64,000 bases of DNA from Thalassoglobus sp. JC818 (GCF_040717535.1 NZ_JBFEFI010000002.1:620001-684000); one strand, 5' to 3'. Shown: positions 53,854 to 64,000, counted from the stretch's first letter. Numbers and translations are program-made. Notes: generated by a model from the sequence alone, not told the origin.

Positions 53854-54456
53854 ATGGGCGATCAGTCTAAGCTCACGCCTCGTCAGCAGGCGATTTATGA
53901 GTTCATCAAAGATCGAATTGTGAATCGCGGTTACGGTCCAACCGTGCGGGAGATTGGTGGGAGTTTTGGGATCAAGTCGCCCAACGGTGTGATGTGTCAC
54001 CTTAAAGCCCTCGAGAAGAAAGGGCTCATCACGCGTGAGCAGAACATGTCTCGAGCGATTCGATTGACGGAATCGATTGGTCGGGACAAAGTGACGTTGC
54101 CGCTGGCTGGGCAGATTGCAGCTGGTTCACCGACTCTCGCTGTGGAAGATCTGGAAGAGATCGATTTCGCGCATCTCTTTAACGACGATGATCATTTCTG
54201 TCTGAAAGTCCGCGGCGAATCGATGATCGAGGATCATATCGCTGACGGTGATTTTGCGGTGATCCGAAAGCAGTCGACTGCTCATCAGGGAGAGATTGTG
54301 GCTGCGCTGGTGGATGGCGAAGAAGCGACTCTCAAACATTTCTATCGCGAAGACGGACGTTTCCGTCTGGAGCCTGCCAACTCGTTGATGAGCCCCATCT
54401 TTTCCAGCAACGTCGAGGTTCTTGGCGTTCTCGTGGGAGTCATCAGGAACTATTGA
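53854..54456 (+). CDS. lexA: LexA SOS repressor
   Basis: A 200-residue transcriptional repressor with self-cleaving activity. The winged-helix DNA-binding domain is at residues ~5-70 (TPRQQAIYEFIKDRIVNRGYGPTVREIGGSFGIKSPNGVMCHLKALEKKG), with an unusual recognition helix. The cleavage pair Ala90-Gly91 and the catalytic Ser123 (GESMIEDHI) and Lys161 (EATLKHF) are all present. AAAGGAG lies just upstream of the ATG. The SOS box of this lineage is not known to me; a dyad at 53789 is a candidate. No recA is in the window. Confidence 0.96.
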   Translation: MGDQSKLTPRQQAIYEFIKDRIVNRGYGPTVREIGGSFGIKSPNGVMCHLKALEKKGLITREQNMSRAIRLTESIGRDKVTLPLAGQIAAGSPTLAVEDLEEIDFAHLFNDDDHFCLKVRGESMIEDHIADGDFAVIRKQSTAHQGEIVAALVDGEEATLKHFYREDGRFRLEPANSLMSPIFSSNVEVLGVLVGVIRNY

Positions 54457-54994
54457 CGCGTTGCCCGGTCAGTGTTCTCTTGGTGACTCTATAAGGCTTG
54501 TTGAGATCACCGAGGGCGAGGATAGAGTTCGAGTGGTGGGAAAAGTCGCGTCTGCGGTTCGCTTCATGAGGCAGTCGATTTCTCTCGCCTTAGTCATTTG
54601 AAGTGCTGTGCGGGCGTGATGGTCACCTCTCGAAGTGCGGGTTCAATGCCTTTGTTGAAATTGATTTGAATGCAGCGATTGGTGGCGTCTTGGGATGAAG
54701 TCTCCCTGTCCGGGTTTTGAAGGTTCCGGCGGGCGTTGTGGCATTCGAGTCACTTTTTCGCGGTTTCTTTGTGATATTCAATGCAACTTCGGTGCGCAGG
54801 CTCGGGCAAATCTTGTCCCGTTCATTTCTCGGGACTAGAATCCAAGACGGATCAGCATTCTTTCCCGGAGACACAATTCAAGCTGGAGACCTTTTCAGCA
54901 TGATGCAACGAGGTCGATTTCAAGCTTTCATTCGTGCCGAAACCGTTTTTTGGCGGAATTGAAAGGGCTGGGTCAGAAGAACAGGAGCGAATAC
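54457..54994. other. Intergenic region between lexA and clpC
   Basis: 538 bp with no coding frame I believe. A possible clpC promoter at 54813-54841 is listed separately. No CIRCE element (TTAGCACTC-N9-GAGTGCTAA) or other heat-shock operator is visible. Confidence 0.4.
54813..54841 (+). promoter_or_regulatory. Possible sigma-70 promoter of clpC
   Basis: TTGTCC and TAGAAT, matching four and five of six consensus bases, with a 17-base spacer, 154 bp before the clpC start. Confidence 0.38.
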
Positions 54995-57538
54995 ATGTAC
55001 GAACGATTTACCGATCGAGCCCGCAAGGTGATGCAACTCGCAAACCAGGAAGCTCAACGGTTCAATCATGAATATATCGGGACTGAGCACATTCTGCTTG
55101 GTCTTGTCAAAGAGGGTTCAGGTGTTGCAGCGAACGTGCTGAAGAATCTGGATGTCGACCTGCGAAAGATTCGGCTCGAAGTCGAAAAGATCGTTCAGTC
55201 TGGTCCTGATCTCGTCACGATGGGAAAGCTGCCACAGACTCCTCGTGCGAAAAAAGTGATCGAGTACGCGATGGAAGAAGCGCGGAACTTGAATCACAAC
55301 TACGTTGGAACAGAGCACCTTTTGCTGGGATTGCTGCGTGAGCAAGAGGGAGTCGCTGCTCAGGTTTTGATGAATCTCGGTTTGAAGTTGGAAGATGTCC
55401 GGGAAGAAGTCTTGAACTTGCTCGGCCATGGACTCGAAGGTGCCGAGCAGTCAGAGCGTGGCGGCGGAACTGCTGCCAAAGGAGCCAAGAGTAAGACTCC
55501 GGCTCTCGACAGCTTCGGACGTGATCTCACCGAACTCGCTCGTCAGAGCAAGCTTGATCCAGTGATCGGTCGATCAGACGAAATTGAACGCGTGACTCAG
55601 GTGCTCTGCCGTCGTCAGAAAAACAATCCTGTTCTCCTCGGAGAGGCAGGTGTTGGTAAGACAGCAATCGTCGAAGGTTTCGCCCAGATGGTTGTCGATG
55701 GCAACGTTCCAGAGTTGCTTCGCGATCGACGAATTGTCGTCCTCGACCTGGCGATGATGGTCGCTGGAACGAAGTATCGTGGACAGTTTGAAGAGCGCAT
55801 CAAAGCTGTGATGAACGAAGTTCGTCGCGCCAAGAATGTGATCCTCTTCATCGACGAATTGCACACACTCGTCGGAGCTGGGGGCGCTGAGGGAGCGATC
55901 GATGCTTCCAATGTGTTGAAGCCAGCCCTGAGTCGCGGTGAGCTGCAGTGTATCGGTGCGACGACACTCGATGAGTATCGTAAGTACATCGAAAAAGATG
56001 CTGCTCTCGAACGACGATTCCAGATGGTACTCGTCGATCCTCCCGGCAAGAGTCAGGCTGTCGAGATCCTCAAAGGACTCCGCGACCGATATGAGCAGCA
56101 CCATAAGGTTCAGTACACCGACGATGCTCTCGAAAAGTCTGTTGAGCTTTCAAGCCGATACATCACCGGACGCTGTCTGCCAGATAAGGCGATCGACGTG
56201 ATCGACGAAGCTGGTGCTCGTGTTCGACTCAAGTCGATGGTTCGACCACCGGACTTGAAAGAACTCGAAGAAGACATCGAGCGACTGAATACTCAAAAAG
56301 AGGAAGCAGTTGCCAATCAGGATTTTGAGAAGGCCGCGAATCTTCGTGATCAGGCGGACAAGCTCAAAAAGAAGAAAGAGTCAATCACCAGCGAGTGGCG
56401 ACAAAAGTCACAGGAGACAGATGGTGTCGTTGACGCCGAAGTCATCTCTGAAGTTGTCGCGAAAATGACTGGAGTGCCGCTCACACGACTTTCCAGCGAA
56501 GACACTGTGCGTCTGCTGGAGATGGAAAAGGTGATGCACGAGCGAGTGGTCAGCCAGGACGAAGCGATCAAGCTCGTCTGTAAAGCTGTCCGTCGTAGCC
56601 GTAGTGGATTGAAAGATCCCAAGCGGCCAACCGCAACATTCCTGTTCTCCGGACCAACCGGGGTCGGAAAAACGTTGCTCGCGAAAACACTCGCCGAGTT
56701 CATGTTCGGCGATGAGGAAGCACTCGTTCAAATCGACATGAGTGAGTATCAGGAGCGACACAACATCAGTCGTCTGATCGGTGCCCCTCCGGGATATGTC
56801 GGTTACGAAGAAGGAGGTCAACTGACCGAAAAAATTCGTCGACGTCCTTACGCGGTTGTGTTGCTCGACGAAATCGAGAAAGCACACCCGGACATCTACA
56901 ACATGCTGTTGCAGATCATGGAAGAAGGACATCTGACGGACAGCTTTGGTCGTAAGGTCGACTTTAAGAACGTGATCCTCATCATGACCACCAACGTTGG
57001 TGCGAAATCGATTGCAAACTCTGCATTCGGATTCGGCGGACAGAACGAAGATGCTGCTCATGATGACATGAAGAAAAACGTCATGGCTGAAGTGAGCAAA
57101 CGCTTCAAGCCGGAGTTCATCGGTCGACTTGATGAAGTTGTCGTCTTCCACAAACTGACCGACAACGACATGAAATCGATCATCGACTTCGAACTCAAGA
57201 AGGTCCGGGAACGGCTTGCCGAACGCGGATTGCTGCTTGAGTTGACCGATGAAGCGAAACAGCTGATTGTCGACAAGAGTAAATCAGATCAGGGTGAGCG
57301 AGATCACACCGATTACGGTGCTCGTCCGCTTCGCCGTGCCGTCGAGATTTACGTCGAAGATCCATTGGCTGAAGAGTTGCTCCGAGGTCAATTCGACGGA
57401 AAGAATCAGATCAAAGTCTCTGTTCGCGAAGTCGGTGGCGAGAAGCAACTCGACTTCCAGGGTGACTATAGGGAATCATCATCTTCTGAAGACCTTGCTC
57501 CTGTCGGAGCGAGTGATTCAAACGAATCTGATGCCTGA
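54995..57538 (+). CDS. clpC: ClpC AAA+ chaperone/protease regulatory subunit
   Basis: An 847-residue Hsp100 unfoldase that feeds proteins to ClpP. It has two N-terminal Clp repeats (residues ~1-145), AAA module 1 with Walker A GEAGVGKT, a UVR-like helical middle domain ([30 protein letters not shown]) that separates ClpC from ClpB, and AAA module 2 with Walker A GPTGVGKT and a C-terminal D2 domain. AGGAG lies eight bases before the ATG at 54995. A strong terminator at 57569 follows. No clpP or mcsB neighbours are seen, so partner genes are elsewhere. Confidence 0.96.
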   Translation: MYERFTDRARKVMQLANQEAQRFNHEYIGTEHILLGLVKEGSGVAANVLKNLDVDLRKIRLEVEKIVQSGPDLVTMGKLPQTPRAKKVIEYAMEEARNLNHNYVGTEHLLLGLLREQEGVAAQVLMNLGLKLEDVREEVLNLLGHGLEGAEQSERGGGTAAKGAKSKTPALDSFGRDLTELARQSKLDPVIGRSDEIERVTQVLCRRQKNNPVLLGEAGVGKTAIVEGFAQMVVDGNVPELLRDRRIVVLDLAMMVAGTKYRGQFEERIKAVMNEVRRAKNVILFIDELHTLVGAGGAEGAIDASNVLKPALSRGELQCIGATTLDEYRKYIEKDAALERRFQMVLVDPPGKSQAVEILKGLRDRYEQHHKVQYTDDALEKSVELSSRYITGRCLPDKAIDVIDEAGARVRLKSMVRPPDLKELEEDIERLNTQKEEAVANQDFEKAANLRDQADKLKKKKESITSEWRQKSQETDGVVDAEVISEVVAKMTGVPLTRLSSEDTVRLLEMEKVMHERVVSQDEAIKLVCKAVRRSRSGLKDPKRPTATFLFSGPTGVGKTLLAKTLAEFMFGDEEALVQIDMSEYQERHNISRLIGAPPGYVGYEEGGQLTEKIRRRPYAVVLLDEIEKAHPDIYNMLLQIMEEGHLTDSFGRKVDFKNVILIMTTNVGAKSIANSAFGFGGQNEDAAHDDMKKNVMAEVSKRFKPEFIGRLDEVVVFHKLTDNDMKSIIDFELKKVRERLAERGLLLELTDEAKQLIVDKSKSDQGERDHTDYGARPLRRAVEIYVEDPLAEELLRGQFDGKNQIKVSVREVGGEKQLDFQGDYRESSSSEDLAPVGASDSNESDA

Positions 57539-57568
57539 TTTCGTCTGATTGGATTGAAAGTAGAACCG

Positions 57569-57597
57569 AACCCCGCGCCCGGCGCGGGGTTTTTCTT
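57569..57597 (+). terminator. Strong rho-independent terminator of clpC
   Basis: AACCCCGCGCC (57569-57579) pairs with GGCGCGGGGTT (57581-57591), a GC-rich 11-bp arm, followed immediately by TTTTCTTT. It lies 30 bp after the clpC stop codon. Confidence 0.92.
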
Positions 57598-57678
57598 TAT
57601 GTCGGCACCTGACATCCTTGATTGGATGTTCTTGATCGGTCGTTCGATTCCGCGAAGACGATCTCGAAGAGAGCTTCA

Positions 57679-57786
57679 GGATATTCTCAAATCAATTTTG
57701 CACTGACTCGCACGAACAAACTCAGCTTGTCAATGAGTGAGAACGCGCAAGCGAGTGCACAGGAAAGAGCAGCTTGCTCTCGAAAC
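57679..57786 (+). repeat. Dispersed ~105-bp repeat, copy B
   Basis: Same repeat as at 33664 and 49554, here in plus orientation. It runs from a TATTCTC/TTTGCAC start through GCGCAAGCGAGTGCAC to the AGAGCA/TGCTCT hairpin at its right end, which lies about 13 bp before the helicase GTG start. It fills most of the gap between the clpC terminator and the helicase gene. The hairpin end faces the helicase gene, opposite to the arrangement next to asnS and the DUF1559 gene. Confidence 0.78.
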
Positions 57787-57799
57787 GGAAAGTTGGCCA

Positions 57800-60379
57800 G
57801 TGACATCCAATTCTGGAGAAGTGCCGTCCATTGATCGTGGAGATCTGGTTTCGCTCTATCTTGATCAGATTCCGTTCGATCCTTATCCCGTCCAGGAGGA
57901 AGCTCTCCTCTCCTGGTTTTCAGACACGGAAGGAATTCTCCTCTGTGCTCCCACCGGAACGGGAAAGACGCTGATCGCTGAAGCAGCGATGTTCGAAGCA
58001 CTACATACCGGGAAGGTCGCTTATTACACAACGCCCTTGATTGCGCTATCGGAACAGAAGTTTGATGAGCTTCAGGCAGCAGCTGTCCGCTGGGGATTTT
58101 CTCCGGATTCAGTTGGTCTGATCACCGGAAATCGAAGAGTGAATCCAGACGCTCCGATCCGGGTTGTCGTGGCGGAGATCCTCTTAAACCGACTGCTGAG
58201 CCAAACGGAGTTTGACTTCGATCAGGTCAGTTCGGTCGTGATGGATGAGTTTCACAGCTTCAATGATCCAGAGCGCGGAGTTGTCTGGGAACTTTCACTG
58301 GCACTTCTGCCCCAGCACGTGCGGTTGATGCTGCTTTCCGCGACAGTCGGAAACGCCGTTGAGTTTCTCATGTGGTTGCGCAAGGAGCACAATCGCAAAG
58401 TGCAGTTGATACAGAGTTCCGATCGTAAGGTTCCGTTGAGTTTTCATTGGGTGGGTGATGCACTGCTCTCTGAACAGCTTGAACAGATGCAGGACGGAAC
58501 CGACGTCACGAAGCGAACTCCGGCGCTGGTCTTCTGTTTCAATAGGCAGGAGTGCTGGACGATCGCGGAAACACTGAAAGGGAAATCTCTGCTGGCGAGT
58601 GGGCAGCAGAAGCAACTCGCTGCACGGCTTGATGAATGGGACTGGAAAGTTGGAGCTGGTCCGAAGCTGAAACAACTGCTCATGCGGGGCGTTGGAGTGC
58701 ATCATGCAGGCATGCTTCCGAAGTACCGGCGACGTGTTGAAAAGCTCTTTCAAGAGAAGTTGTTGTCGGTCTGTCTGTGTACAGAAACACTCGCTGCGGG
58801 AATTAATCTTCCTGCGCGATCAGTTGTTCTCACCTCTTTGTTGAAGGGACCTCCCGGCAAGAAAAAGGTCGTCGATGCCAGTTCGGCTCATCAGATTTTC
58901 GGGCGGGCGGGTCGGCCTCAGTTTGATGATGCGGGTTACGTCTTTGCGATGGCTCACGAGGATGACGTCAAAATCGCCCGCTGGAAAGCGCAGTACGATC
59001 AGATCCCGGAGGACACCAAAGACCCGAATCTGATTCGGATGAAGAAGAAGCTCAAGAAGAAGATGCCGACGCGTCGGAAGAACGAGCAGTACTGGAATGA
59101 AGATCAGTTTCAGAGTGTGATTGCTGCTCCGCCAGCGAATCTTTCCAGTCGCGGTGACCTGCCGTGGAGACTGCTTGGATACCTGTTGAAGATCTCTCCG
59201 GAGGTCTCGCGGATTCGAAAGTTCGCTCACAAGCGATTGCTGCCGCCAAAGCAAAAAGAGAAGGTCGACTCGCGACTAACTCAGTTGCTGTCCACTCTGT
59301 ATTCGGGTGGGTTTATCGATCTCGAACCGGAACCTCCTGAGCATGTCAAAAGAGTGTTTCGTGACTGGCCGATTCCCGAAATCTCGATCGAGACGACTGA
59401 CAGTTTCGAAACTGCTGCTGAGGACGACGGCTTCGGCGCCGGACTTCTGGAGGACAAAGAGTCTGCCCCCGAATCAGAGTTGAATGAAGAGCAGAGTGCA
59501 GAAGCTGAGGTCGAACAAGCTGAAGATGAGTCAGAGACAGAGGCGTCAGTCGGAACGTTTGGAGCACTTCTCCAGGAAGCTCTCTCAACGAATTCGGAAT
59601 CTGACGAGACTTCGAAAGAATCTGTCCCCAAAGTTGATCATCCATCACAAGCTGACGAGCGAAAAGACTATCTCCCAGTGGCGGCGACGCCGACCGATCG
59701 AATCGATCTACTTCTTTCGTTTCGAGGATGCCATCCGTTGTACGGAACTTTCTTGCTTGATCATCTCGGCATCGCAGACACAGCTGAGCGGATTCAGATT
59801 CTGGAGAGCCTGCTGGAAGTTCCCGGTTCGGTCGTTCCACTCGTTCGGGTCCCGCCACCGAGTGAGCTTCCTCCCGGGCCGCTCGCGCGATTTCGTATCG
59901 ATAAAGAGCTGATCTCGCGAGGCTTGGCGACGCAGTCGGACCTCGATCCAGATTCTGCGGAACCGGAGCTTGATAACTTTGGTCGAGAGATTCGCAAGTA
60001 CGCTCTTCCGCTGGGAGATAAGTTGCGACGACTCTTCGACTCCGACTACCCGGGAATTCAAGATCTCAGAACGCGAGCTGTCTGGATCGTTGGAGATCTA
60101 TTGCATGATGGGGGCGACTTTCACAAGTACGTGACGAGTCGCGACCTGACAAAACAGGAAGGAGTCATTTTCCGGCACTTGCTGAGAATGATTCTTCTGT
60201 GCCAGGAGTTCACCCAAACCTGTCCTGTGGGAGCAGATCAGGATGAGTGGGTCGCTGAACTCGATTCGATCTCCGAACGACTCACAGAGACCTGTCGTGA
60301 AGTTGATCCGGAAAGCACGGACAAGGCTCTGGAGTCGATGAACGATCTTCCTGATGTTGTGCAAGGAAGCTCCACTTGA
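57800..60379 (+). CDS. Ski2-like DExH-box helicase
   Basis: An 859-residue superfamily 2 helicase. Walker A APTGTGKT is at residues 50-57, DEFH at 149-152, SAT motif III at 180-182, and the C-lobe has [44 protein letters not shown] and [10 protein letters not shown]. Architecture resembles archaeal/eukaryotic Ski2 RNA helicases. A long acidic, Glu/Ser-rich insertion (about residues 530-640) separates the helicase core from a C-terminal helical domain. The GTG at 57800 has GGAAAG upstream; the frame further back runs through repeat copy B. Convergent with the gluconolactonase gene, one base apart. Confidence 0.9.
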   Translation: MTSNSGEVPSIDRGDLVSLYLDQIPFDPYPVQEEALLSWFSDTEGILLCAPTGTGKTLIAEAAMFEALHTGKVAYYTTPLIALSEQKFDELQAAAVRWGFSPDSVGLITGNRRVNPDAPIRVVVAEILLNRLLSQTEFDFDQVSSVVMDEFHSFNDPERGVVWELSLALLPQHVRLMLLSATVGNAVEFLMWLRKEHNRKVQLIQSSDRKVPLSFHWVGDALLSEQLEQMQDGTDVTKRTPALVFCFNRQECWTIAETLKGKSLLASGQQKQLAARLDEWDWKVGAGPKLKQLLMRGVGVHHAGMLPKYRRRVEKLFQEKLLSVCLCTETLAAGINLPARSVVLTSLLKGPPGKKKVVDASSAHQIFGRAGRPQFDDAGYVFAMAHEDDVKIARWKAQYDQIPEDTKDPNLIRMKKKLKKKMPTRRKNEQYWNEDQFQSVIAAPPANLSSRGDLPWRLLGYLLKISPEVSRIRKFAHKRLLPPKQKEKVDSRLTQLLSTLYSGGFIDLEPEPPEHVKRVFRDWPIPEISIETTDSFETAAEDDGFGAGLLEDKESAPESELNEEQSAEAEVEQAEDESETEASVGTFGALLQEALSTNSESDETSKESVPKVDHPSQADERKDYLPVAATPTDRIDLLLSFRGCHPLYGTFLLDHLGIADTAERIQILESLLEVPGSVVPLVRVPPPSELPPGPLARFRIDKELISRGLATQSDLDPDSAEPELDNFGREIRKYALPLGDKLRRLFDSDYPGIQDLRTRAVWIVGDLLHDGGDFHKYVTSRDLTKQEGVIFRHLLRMILLCQEFTQTCPVGADQDEWVAELDSISERLTETCREVDPESTDKALESMNDLPDVVQGSST

Positions 60380-60380
60380 A

Positions 60381-61298
60381 TCACTTCGACGGAGTGCCTT
60401 TCGCAAACGGGTCCGATCCGTCGGTGACTTTTAATTCAACGGAATAAAGTCCTGTTCGGGCGGTGATGAACAACGTCTTCCCATCGGCGCCTCCGAAGGT
60501 CATGTTGGCTGCGTTTTCTGGAACAGGGATGGAAGCGATTTCCTCAGCGTTTGTGTTGAAGACGCGAATGGACGGACCGGTCACGTAGAGATTGCCAAGA
60601 GAATCGACTGAGAGCCCGTCGGAACCGGCGTCGGCAGCGAGTGTTCTCTTGCCAAGCACGCCTGGAGCAGTGATTTCGTAGGCATAGGTTTTTTGGGCGC
60701 CAGGGTCTGCGACAAATAGCTTCTTTCCATCGACGGTTCCAATCACGCCGTTCGGTTTGACGAGGTCGTCGATCACTCTCTTGATCGGTGACCCATCTGC
60801 TGGGATGTAGTAGACATGAAACCCACTTTGTTGGAGGTCGTCCATGTTTCCATAACGAGGATCGGTGAAATAGACACCTCCTTGCGGATCAATCCATAAG
60901 TCGTTCGGCGAGTTCAAAGTTTTGTCATCGTACGAACTCGCAATGGTCTCAACGTCTCCGTTCGGCGTGATGCGGATGACAGCGCGGCCTGTTGGTTGGC
61001 AAACGAGAATTCTGCCTTCGCTGTCAATTCGTAGGCCGTTGCAGCTTCCATCGAGGACTCGGAGCGTTTGCACTCCGTCGTCGGCAGTCCAAGAGTGGAT
61101 CGTCTTGTTGGGAATGTCCGAGAAGTAAAGAGTGGATTCTCTGTCCCAGACTGGACCTTCAGTGAACTTGAAGTCACCTGAAATCTTTTGAACTTTCGAG
61201 TCGCGATCGATGATCGCTTCGGACTGGGCTTGGCAAGTACTTGATGACGCAAAACAGACAAGTCCCGCCAGGATGGCGGAGTAAATGGAAGCGCGCAT
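60381..61298 (-). CDS. Secreted SMP-30/gluconolactonase-like protein
   Basis: A 305-residue secreted six-bladed beta-propeller with a signal peptide (residues 1-24). The SMP-30/LRE segment FTEGPVWDRESTLYFSDIPNKTIHSW contains the metal-ligand Glu, followed by GLRIDSEGRILVCQPTGRAVIRI, NSPNDLWIDPQGGVYFTDPRYG (Asn and Asp ligands) and DGLSVDSLGNLYVTG. Known members hydrolyse lactones of sugars; the natural substrate here is unknown. The end is one base from the convergent helicase gene's stop. A long empty region precedes its start. Confidence 0.92.
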   Translation of the reverse strand: MRASIYSAILAGLVCFASSSTCQAQSEAIIDRDSKVQKISGDFKFTEGPVWDRESTLYFSDIPNKTIHSWTADDGVQTLRVLDGSCNGLRIDSEGRILVCQPTGRAVIRITPNGDVETIASSYDDKTLNSPNDLWIDPQGGVYFTDPRYGNMDDLQQSGFHVYYIPADGSPIKRVIDDLVKPNGVIGTVDGKKLFVADPGAQKTYAYEITAPGVLGKRTLAADAGSDGLSVDSLGNLYVTGPSIRVFNTNAEEIASIPVPENAANMTFGGADGKTLFITARTGLYSVELKVTDGSDPFAKGTPSK

Positions 61299-61781
61299 TC
61301 AATTGACCTCAGCAAGAGATGTGTTGAGAGAACAGGTCACATTGTGACAGGCGTAAGCCTGATTGAAAATGAGGGCAAGGCTGTGGCTACAATTCTCTGC
61401 TAACACTCGGGAAGATTTTGTTGGAAAATCAGCGTGCAGCGACAGACTTTCGTTCTACTCGTTGAACTGCGATGACTATTGGGTCCGGTTGTAGGCCATT
61501 GACATTCGGATTTCATCAGATTTAGACTTCGAGCATCGAAGAGCGTTCAGGTGTTGAGTTTTCAACTGATCGAATTCGATCACGTCCTTTCGGTCCATCG
61601 AGACTCATGGTCATTGTTGATCTCCCGGATGATTTCAGAAGTGATCCTGAAACTGTGAATTTCAGAGGGGTTAATTTCACTCGCTGAATTACTCACAGTT
61701 TGAGGTCGAGTTCGAATCAATGCGGTCAGAAGCCCGGCCCAGCTGGGATGCACTGAATCTGTCACAGAACAGTGGAGCACG
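61299..61781. other. Intergenic region before the pyrophosphatase gene
   Basis: 483 bp between divergent genes with no credible reading frame. A perfect TTGACA (61499-61504) precedes TTTAGA (61521-61526) at 16 bases, a possible but weak promoter for the downstream gene. A 16-bp perfect palindrome lies at 61567-61582 (TGATCGAATTCGATCA); one such palindrome is expected by chance in 64 kb. Confidence 0.4.
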
Positions 61782-64000
61782 ATGCGTATGTCAATGTTCG
61801 GTGTTGAGTCGTTCTGGTCAAATCGCCCGCAGAGTCTTTTAAGAGGGGGCGCCGCAGTCACAGCTGCGTTAATTTCGGGGCCGGTCTTTGGAGCGGAAAC
61901 AACCGAAGCTGCCGCTCCGGTTTTCAGTGTTGCGTTCAGTTGGCTGGTAGCGGTCGCGGGATCAGTTGCCGCTTTGTATTACGCCTACTTCTTCTTCAAG
62001 TGGATGCTGGAGCAGGATGAAGGCGACGACCTGATGGTCAAGATCGCCGGCTATGTTCGCGAGGGAGCGGATGCTTATCTCTGGCGACAGTATCGCGTGG
62101 TCGGAATCTTCTTCGCAGTGACGAGTCTCCTGCTGATGGTTGTGGCCTTCGGCTTCAATGCGCTCTCTGGAGTTGTTCCGATTGCGTTCTTGAGTGGAGG
62201 TTTTTTCTCTGCGCTGGCAGGCTGGTGCGGGATGAAGACTGCCACTCTGGCGAGTGCAAGAACTGCCCAGGCATGTAAAACTAGTTTGAACTCCGGGCTT
62301 CAAGTTGCCTTTAGAAGTGGGGCAGTCATGGGGCTGACTGTGGTTGGTCTGGGGCTGTTGGATATCTGTCTCTGGTTTGGCGTGCTGTACTGGATCTTTC
62401 CTCTCTTCGGTGCGGATATGACACTGGAAGAGATCACCGTGACGATGCTGTGTTTTGGAATGGGAGCCAGCAGCCAGGCTTTGTTTGCTCGCGTGGGAGG
62501 CGGAATTTTCACGAAAGCAGCCGATGTGGGGGCTGACCTGGTCGGGAAAGTGGAAGCTGGTATTCCTGAAGATGACCCGCGAAATCCTGCAACGATTGCT
62601 GACAATGTGGGAGACAATGTCGGCGATGTGGCGGGCATGGGCGCGGATCTTTATGAATCGTATTGCGGATCAATTCTGGCTTCAGCTGCGATCGGTGTGG
62701 CTGCCTATCACGGTCACATCAAAATGCAGCTGATGCTGTTGCTCCTTCCAATGGTTCTGGCTGGTCTGGGGATCGGACTTTCCATCGTGGGAGTGTTTCT
62801 CGTTCAGACAGATGAAAACGCGGACCAGAAAAAGCTTCTGCGCGCACTCGGAAATGGAATCAATGGCAGCAGCATCGGAGTGGCTCTCGTCGCAGCTGTG
62901 CTTGTCTATCTCATGCTTGTGCTGCCTTCGTCGTCGATGTCTGAAGAACTGGCGGCTGAAGGGCTTCGCTATGGTTCGCAGTTGTTCGGAGTTTTTGCAG
63001 CTGTCCTCGTGGGACTCTTCTCCGGAATTGTGATTGGCTGGTGGACTGAGTACTCGACGAGTGATGTTTACTCCCCAACGAAGCGGATTGCCGATCAGGC
63101 TGTGACTGGGCCCGCGACTGTGATTATCGCTGGTGTTGCCGAAGGTCTTTACAGCGTCTGGGTGCCGATCGTTGTGATTGGTGTGGCGATCGTACTCGCG
63201 TTTGGTGCTTGCACCGGGTTTCAGTTTGGTGATTTGAGAGTCTTTGCGATGGGGCTGTATGGAGTCGCCATCGCAGCTGTCGGGATGTTGAGTACGCTCG
63301 GCATCACATTGGCGACCGACGCATACGGGCCGATCGCGGACAATGCGGGCGGAAACGCGGAGATGAGCAAGCAGGACCCACAAGTCCGTCAACGAACTGA
63401 TGCTCTCGACAGCCTCGGAAACACGACTGCCGCCACGGGAAAAGGTTTCGCCATCGGTTCCGCTGCGTTGACCGCACTGGCCCTGCTGGCCGCCTATCTC
63501 GAGGAAGTTCGCGTCGGATTTGATCGCTGGGCAGATAGTGTTGAGGTTGCGCTGACTGAGAACCTGACCGAAGGGCAGGCACATGTCGTCCGTTCTGGCG
63601 TCCTGGCGGTGCGAACAACTGACGATGTGAAAGCGAACGACGCCTATCTCGTGTTCCCGCCGATCTCACGAGTGCAGTCTGAGCAAACGCGAGACGTCAT
63701 CGGCCCGGATGCCAAAGTCGGAGAAGTTGTGACGTTGAACCTCGTCGATTTAGTTGATCGAGGCATGGTCGTCCCAGCACGGACAGCGCGAATGCCAGAC
63801 TTTGTCAGGTACTACGACGTCACGATCATGAATCCGCGTGTGCTGGTGGGGATGTTCATGGGTGTCATGCTGGCATTTGTTTTTTGTGCCATGACAATGA
63901 AGGCTGTCGGTCGTTCGGCTAAAACCATGGTTGAGGAAGTCAGACGCCAATTCCGTGAGATTCCCGGGATTCTCGAAGGGACCGGTGAACCGGACTACGC
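61782..64000 (+). CDS. hppA: Membrane-bound proton/sodium-translocating pyrophosphatase (partial)
   Basis: The reading frame is open from the ATG at 61782 to the window end, so the protein is truncated on the right (739 codons seen). A short N-terminal extension with a hydrophobic signal-like segment (residues 23-41) precedes the first transporter helix. Recognisable features are FTKAADVGADLVGKVEAGIPEDDPRNPATIADNVGDNVGDVAGMGADLYESY, the pyrophosphate-binding core, then KRIADQAVTGPAT and DNAGGNAEMS. GNTTAATGKG carries the Ala of K+-dependent enzymes. It couples PPi hydrolysis to H+ or Na+ pumping across the membrane. GGAG lies five bases before the start. Confidence 0.95.
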   Translation, partial: MRMSMFGVESFWSNRPQSLLRGGAAVTAALISGPVFGAETTEAAAPVFSVAFSWLVAVAGSVAALYYAYFFFKWMLEQDEGDDLMVKIAGYVREGADAYLWRQYRVVGIFFAVTSLLLMVVAFGFNALSGVVPIAFLSGGFFSALAGWCGMKTATLASARTAQACKTSLNSGLQVAFRSGAVMGLTVVGLGLLDICLWFGVLYWIFPLFGADMTLEEITVTMLCFGMGASSQALFARVGGGIFTKAADVGADLVGKVEAGIPEDDPRNPATIADNVGDNVGDVAGMGADLYESYCGSILASAAIGVAAYHGHIKMQLMLLLLPMVLAGLGIGLSIVGVFLVQTDENADQKKLLRALGNGINGSSIGVALVAAVLVYLMLVLPSSSMSEELAAEGLRYGSQLFGVFAAVLVGLFSGIVIGWWTEYSTSDVYSPTKRIADQAVTGPATVIIAGVAEGLYSVWVPIVVIGVAIVLAFGACTGFQFGDLRVFAMGLYGVAIAAVGMLSTLGITLATDAYGPIADNAGGNAEMSKQDPQVRQRTDALDSLGNTTAATGKGFAIGSAALTALALLAAYLEEVRVGFDRWADSVEVALTENLTEGQAHVVRSGVLAVRTTDDVKANDAYLVFPPISRVQSEQTRDVIGPDAKVGEVVTLNLVDLVDRGMVVPARTARMPDFVRYYDVTIMNPRVLVGMFMGVMLAFVFCAMTMKAVGRSAKTMVEEVRRQFREIPGILEGTGEPDY

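Noticed and set aside
61567-61582. 16-bp perfect palindrome TGATCGAATTCGATCA
   Set aside because: About one perfect 16-bp palindrome is expected by chance in 64 kb, and no second copy or known regulator site was found.
61700-61735. tRNA-like GTTCGAATC before the pyrophosphatase gene
   Set aside because: The T-arm-like string is not accompanied by a cloverleaf or acceptor stem, so no tRNA is called.
62682-63584. 300-codon minus-strand frame inside the pyrophosphatase gene
   Set aside because: Antisense shadow of a conserved membrane pyrophosphatase; His/Ser-rich composition typical of such shadows.

Overview
The window reads as chromosomal DNA of a planctomycete, most likely of the Planctomycetaceae (Gimesia/Rubinisphaera/Thalassoglobus-like). 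Supporting signs are three secreted sulfatases, a DUF1559 'H-X9-DG' prepilin-like protein, a giant PVC-type membrane-bound dehydrogenase/cytochrome c, Ser/Thr kinases with DLG or DWG in place of DFG, NIPSNAP and VCBS-repeat secreted proteins, and loose gene packing with short operons on both strands. No rRNA, tRNA, CRISPR array, integrase or transposase was found.

Layout. 0.1-4.3 kb: pterin carbinolamine dehydratase, DHH/NrnA-like phosphoesterase, and a Rieske protein followed by a cytochrome b carrying two c-type haem sites. 4.5-9.1 kb: two sulfatases flanking a diacylglycerol-kinase-like gene. 9.2-17.8 kb: a very large membrane-spanning Ser/Thr kinase, two putative lipoproteins and a VIT1-type metal transporter. 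18-24 kb: an ArsC-like protein, a MATE exporter, an ABC/FtsX export pair, an esterase and a squalene/phytoene synthase. 24-26.4 kb: sulfatase 3 and an unknown membrane protein. 26.5-28.1 kb: a retron. 28.3-35 kb: ECF-type sigma factor, class IV aminotransferase, PSP1-like protein, yidD, a coiled-coil operon ending in a 41-residue membrane peptide, MazG-like protein and asnS. 35-49.6 kb: PVC cytochrome, polytopic membrane protein, YtqB-like methyltransferase with a DAO-type oxidoreductase, a BRCT-MerR-TPR fusion, xylA, an SDR, a 53-residue basic protein, NIPSNAP, nagA and a DUF1559 protein. 49.8-64 kb: a second kinase, eukaryote-type glutamine synthetase, VCBS protein, lexA, clpC, a Ski2-like helicase, a gluconolactonase-like protein and a membrane pyrophosphatase cut by the window end.

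The most notable locus is the retron at 26473-28098, minus strand. The reverse transcriptase has YADD and both retron hallmarks, NAxxH and VTG. The non-coding region just upstream of it folds as a retron RNA should: a 21-position outer a1/a2 stem (one A-A mismatch and one G-U that pairs only on the RT strand), an AGC with its candidate branching G directly after a1, two short msr hairpins and one long msd hairpin. A near-consensus promoter sits 13 bp upstream of a1. No known effector is adjacent. The RT has a roughly 115-residue N-terminal extension, and the only same-strand neighbour is an unknown membrane protein.

A second unexplained structure is a dispersed repeat of about 105 bp in three copies (33.7, 49.6 and 57.7 kb). 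Its end carries an AGAGCAA/TTGCTCT hairpin, and in two copies that end abuts or includes the stop codon of the neighbouring gene.
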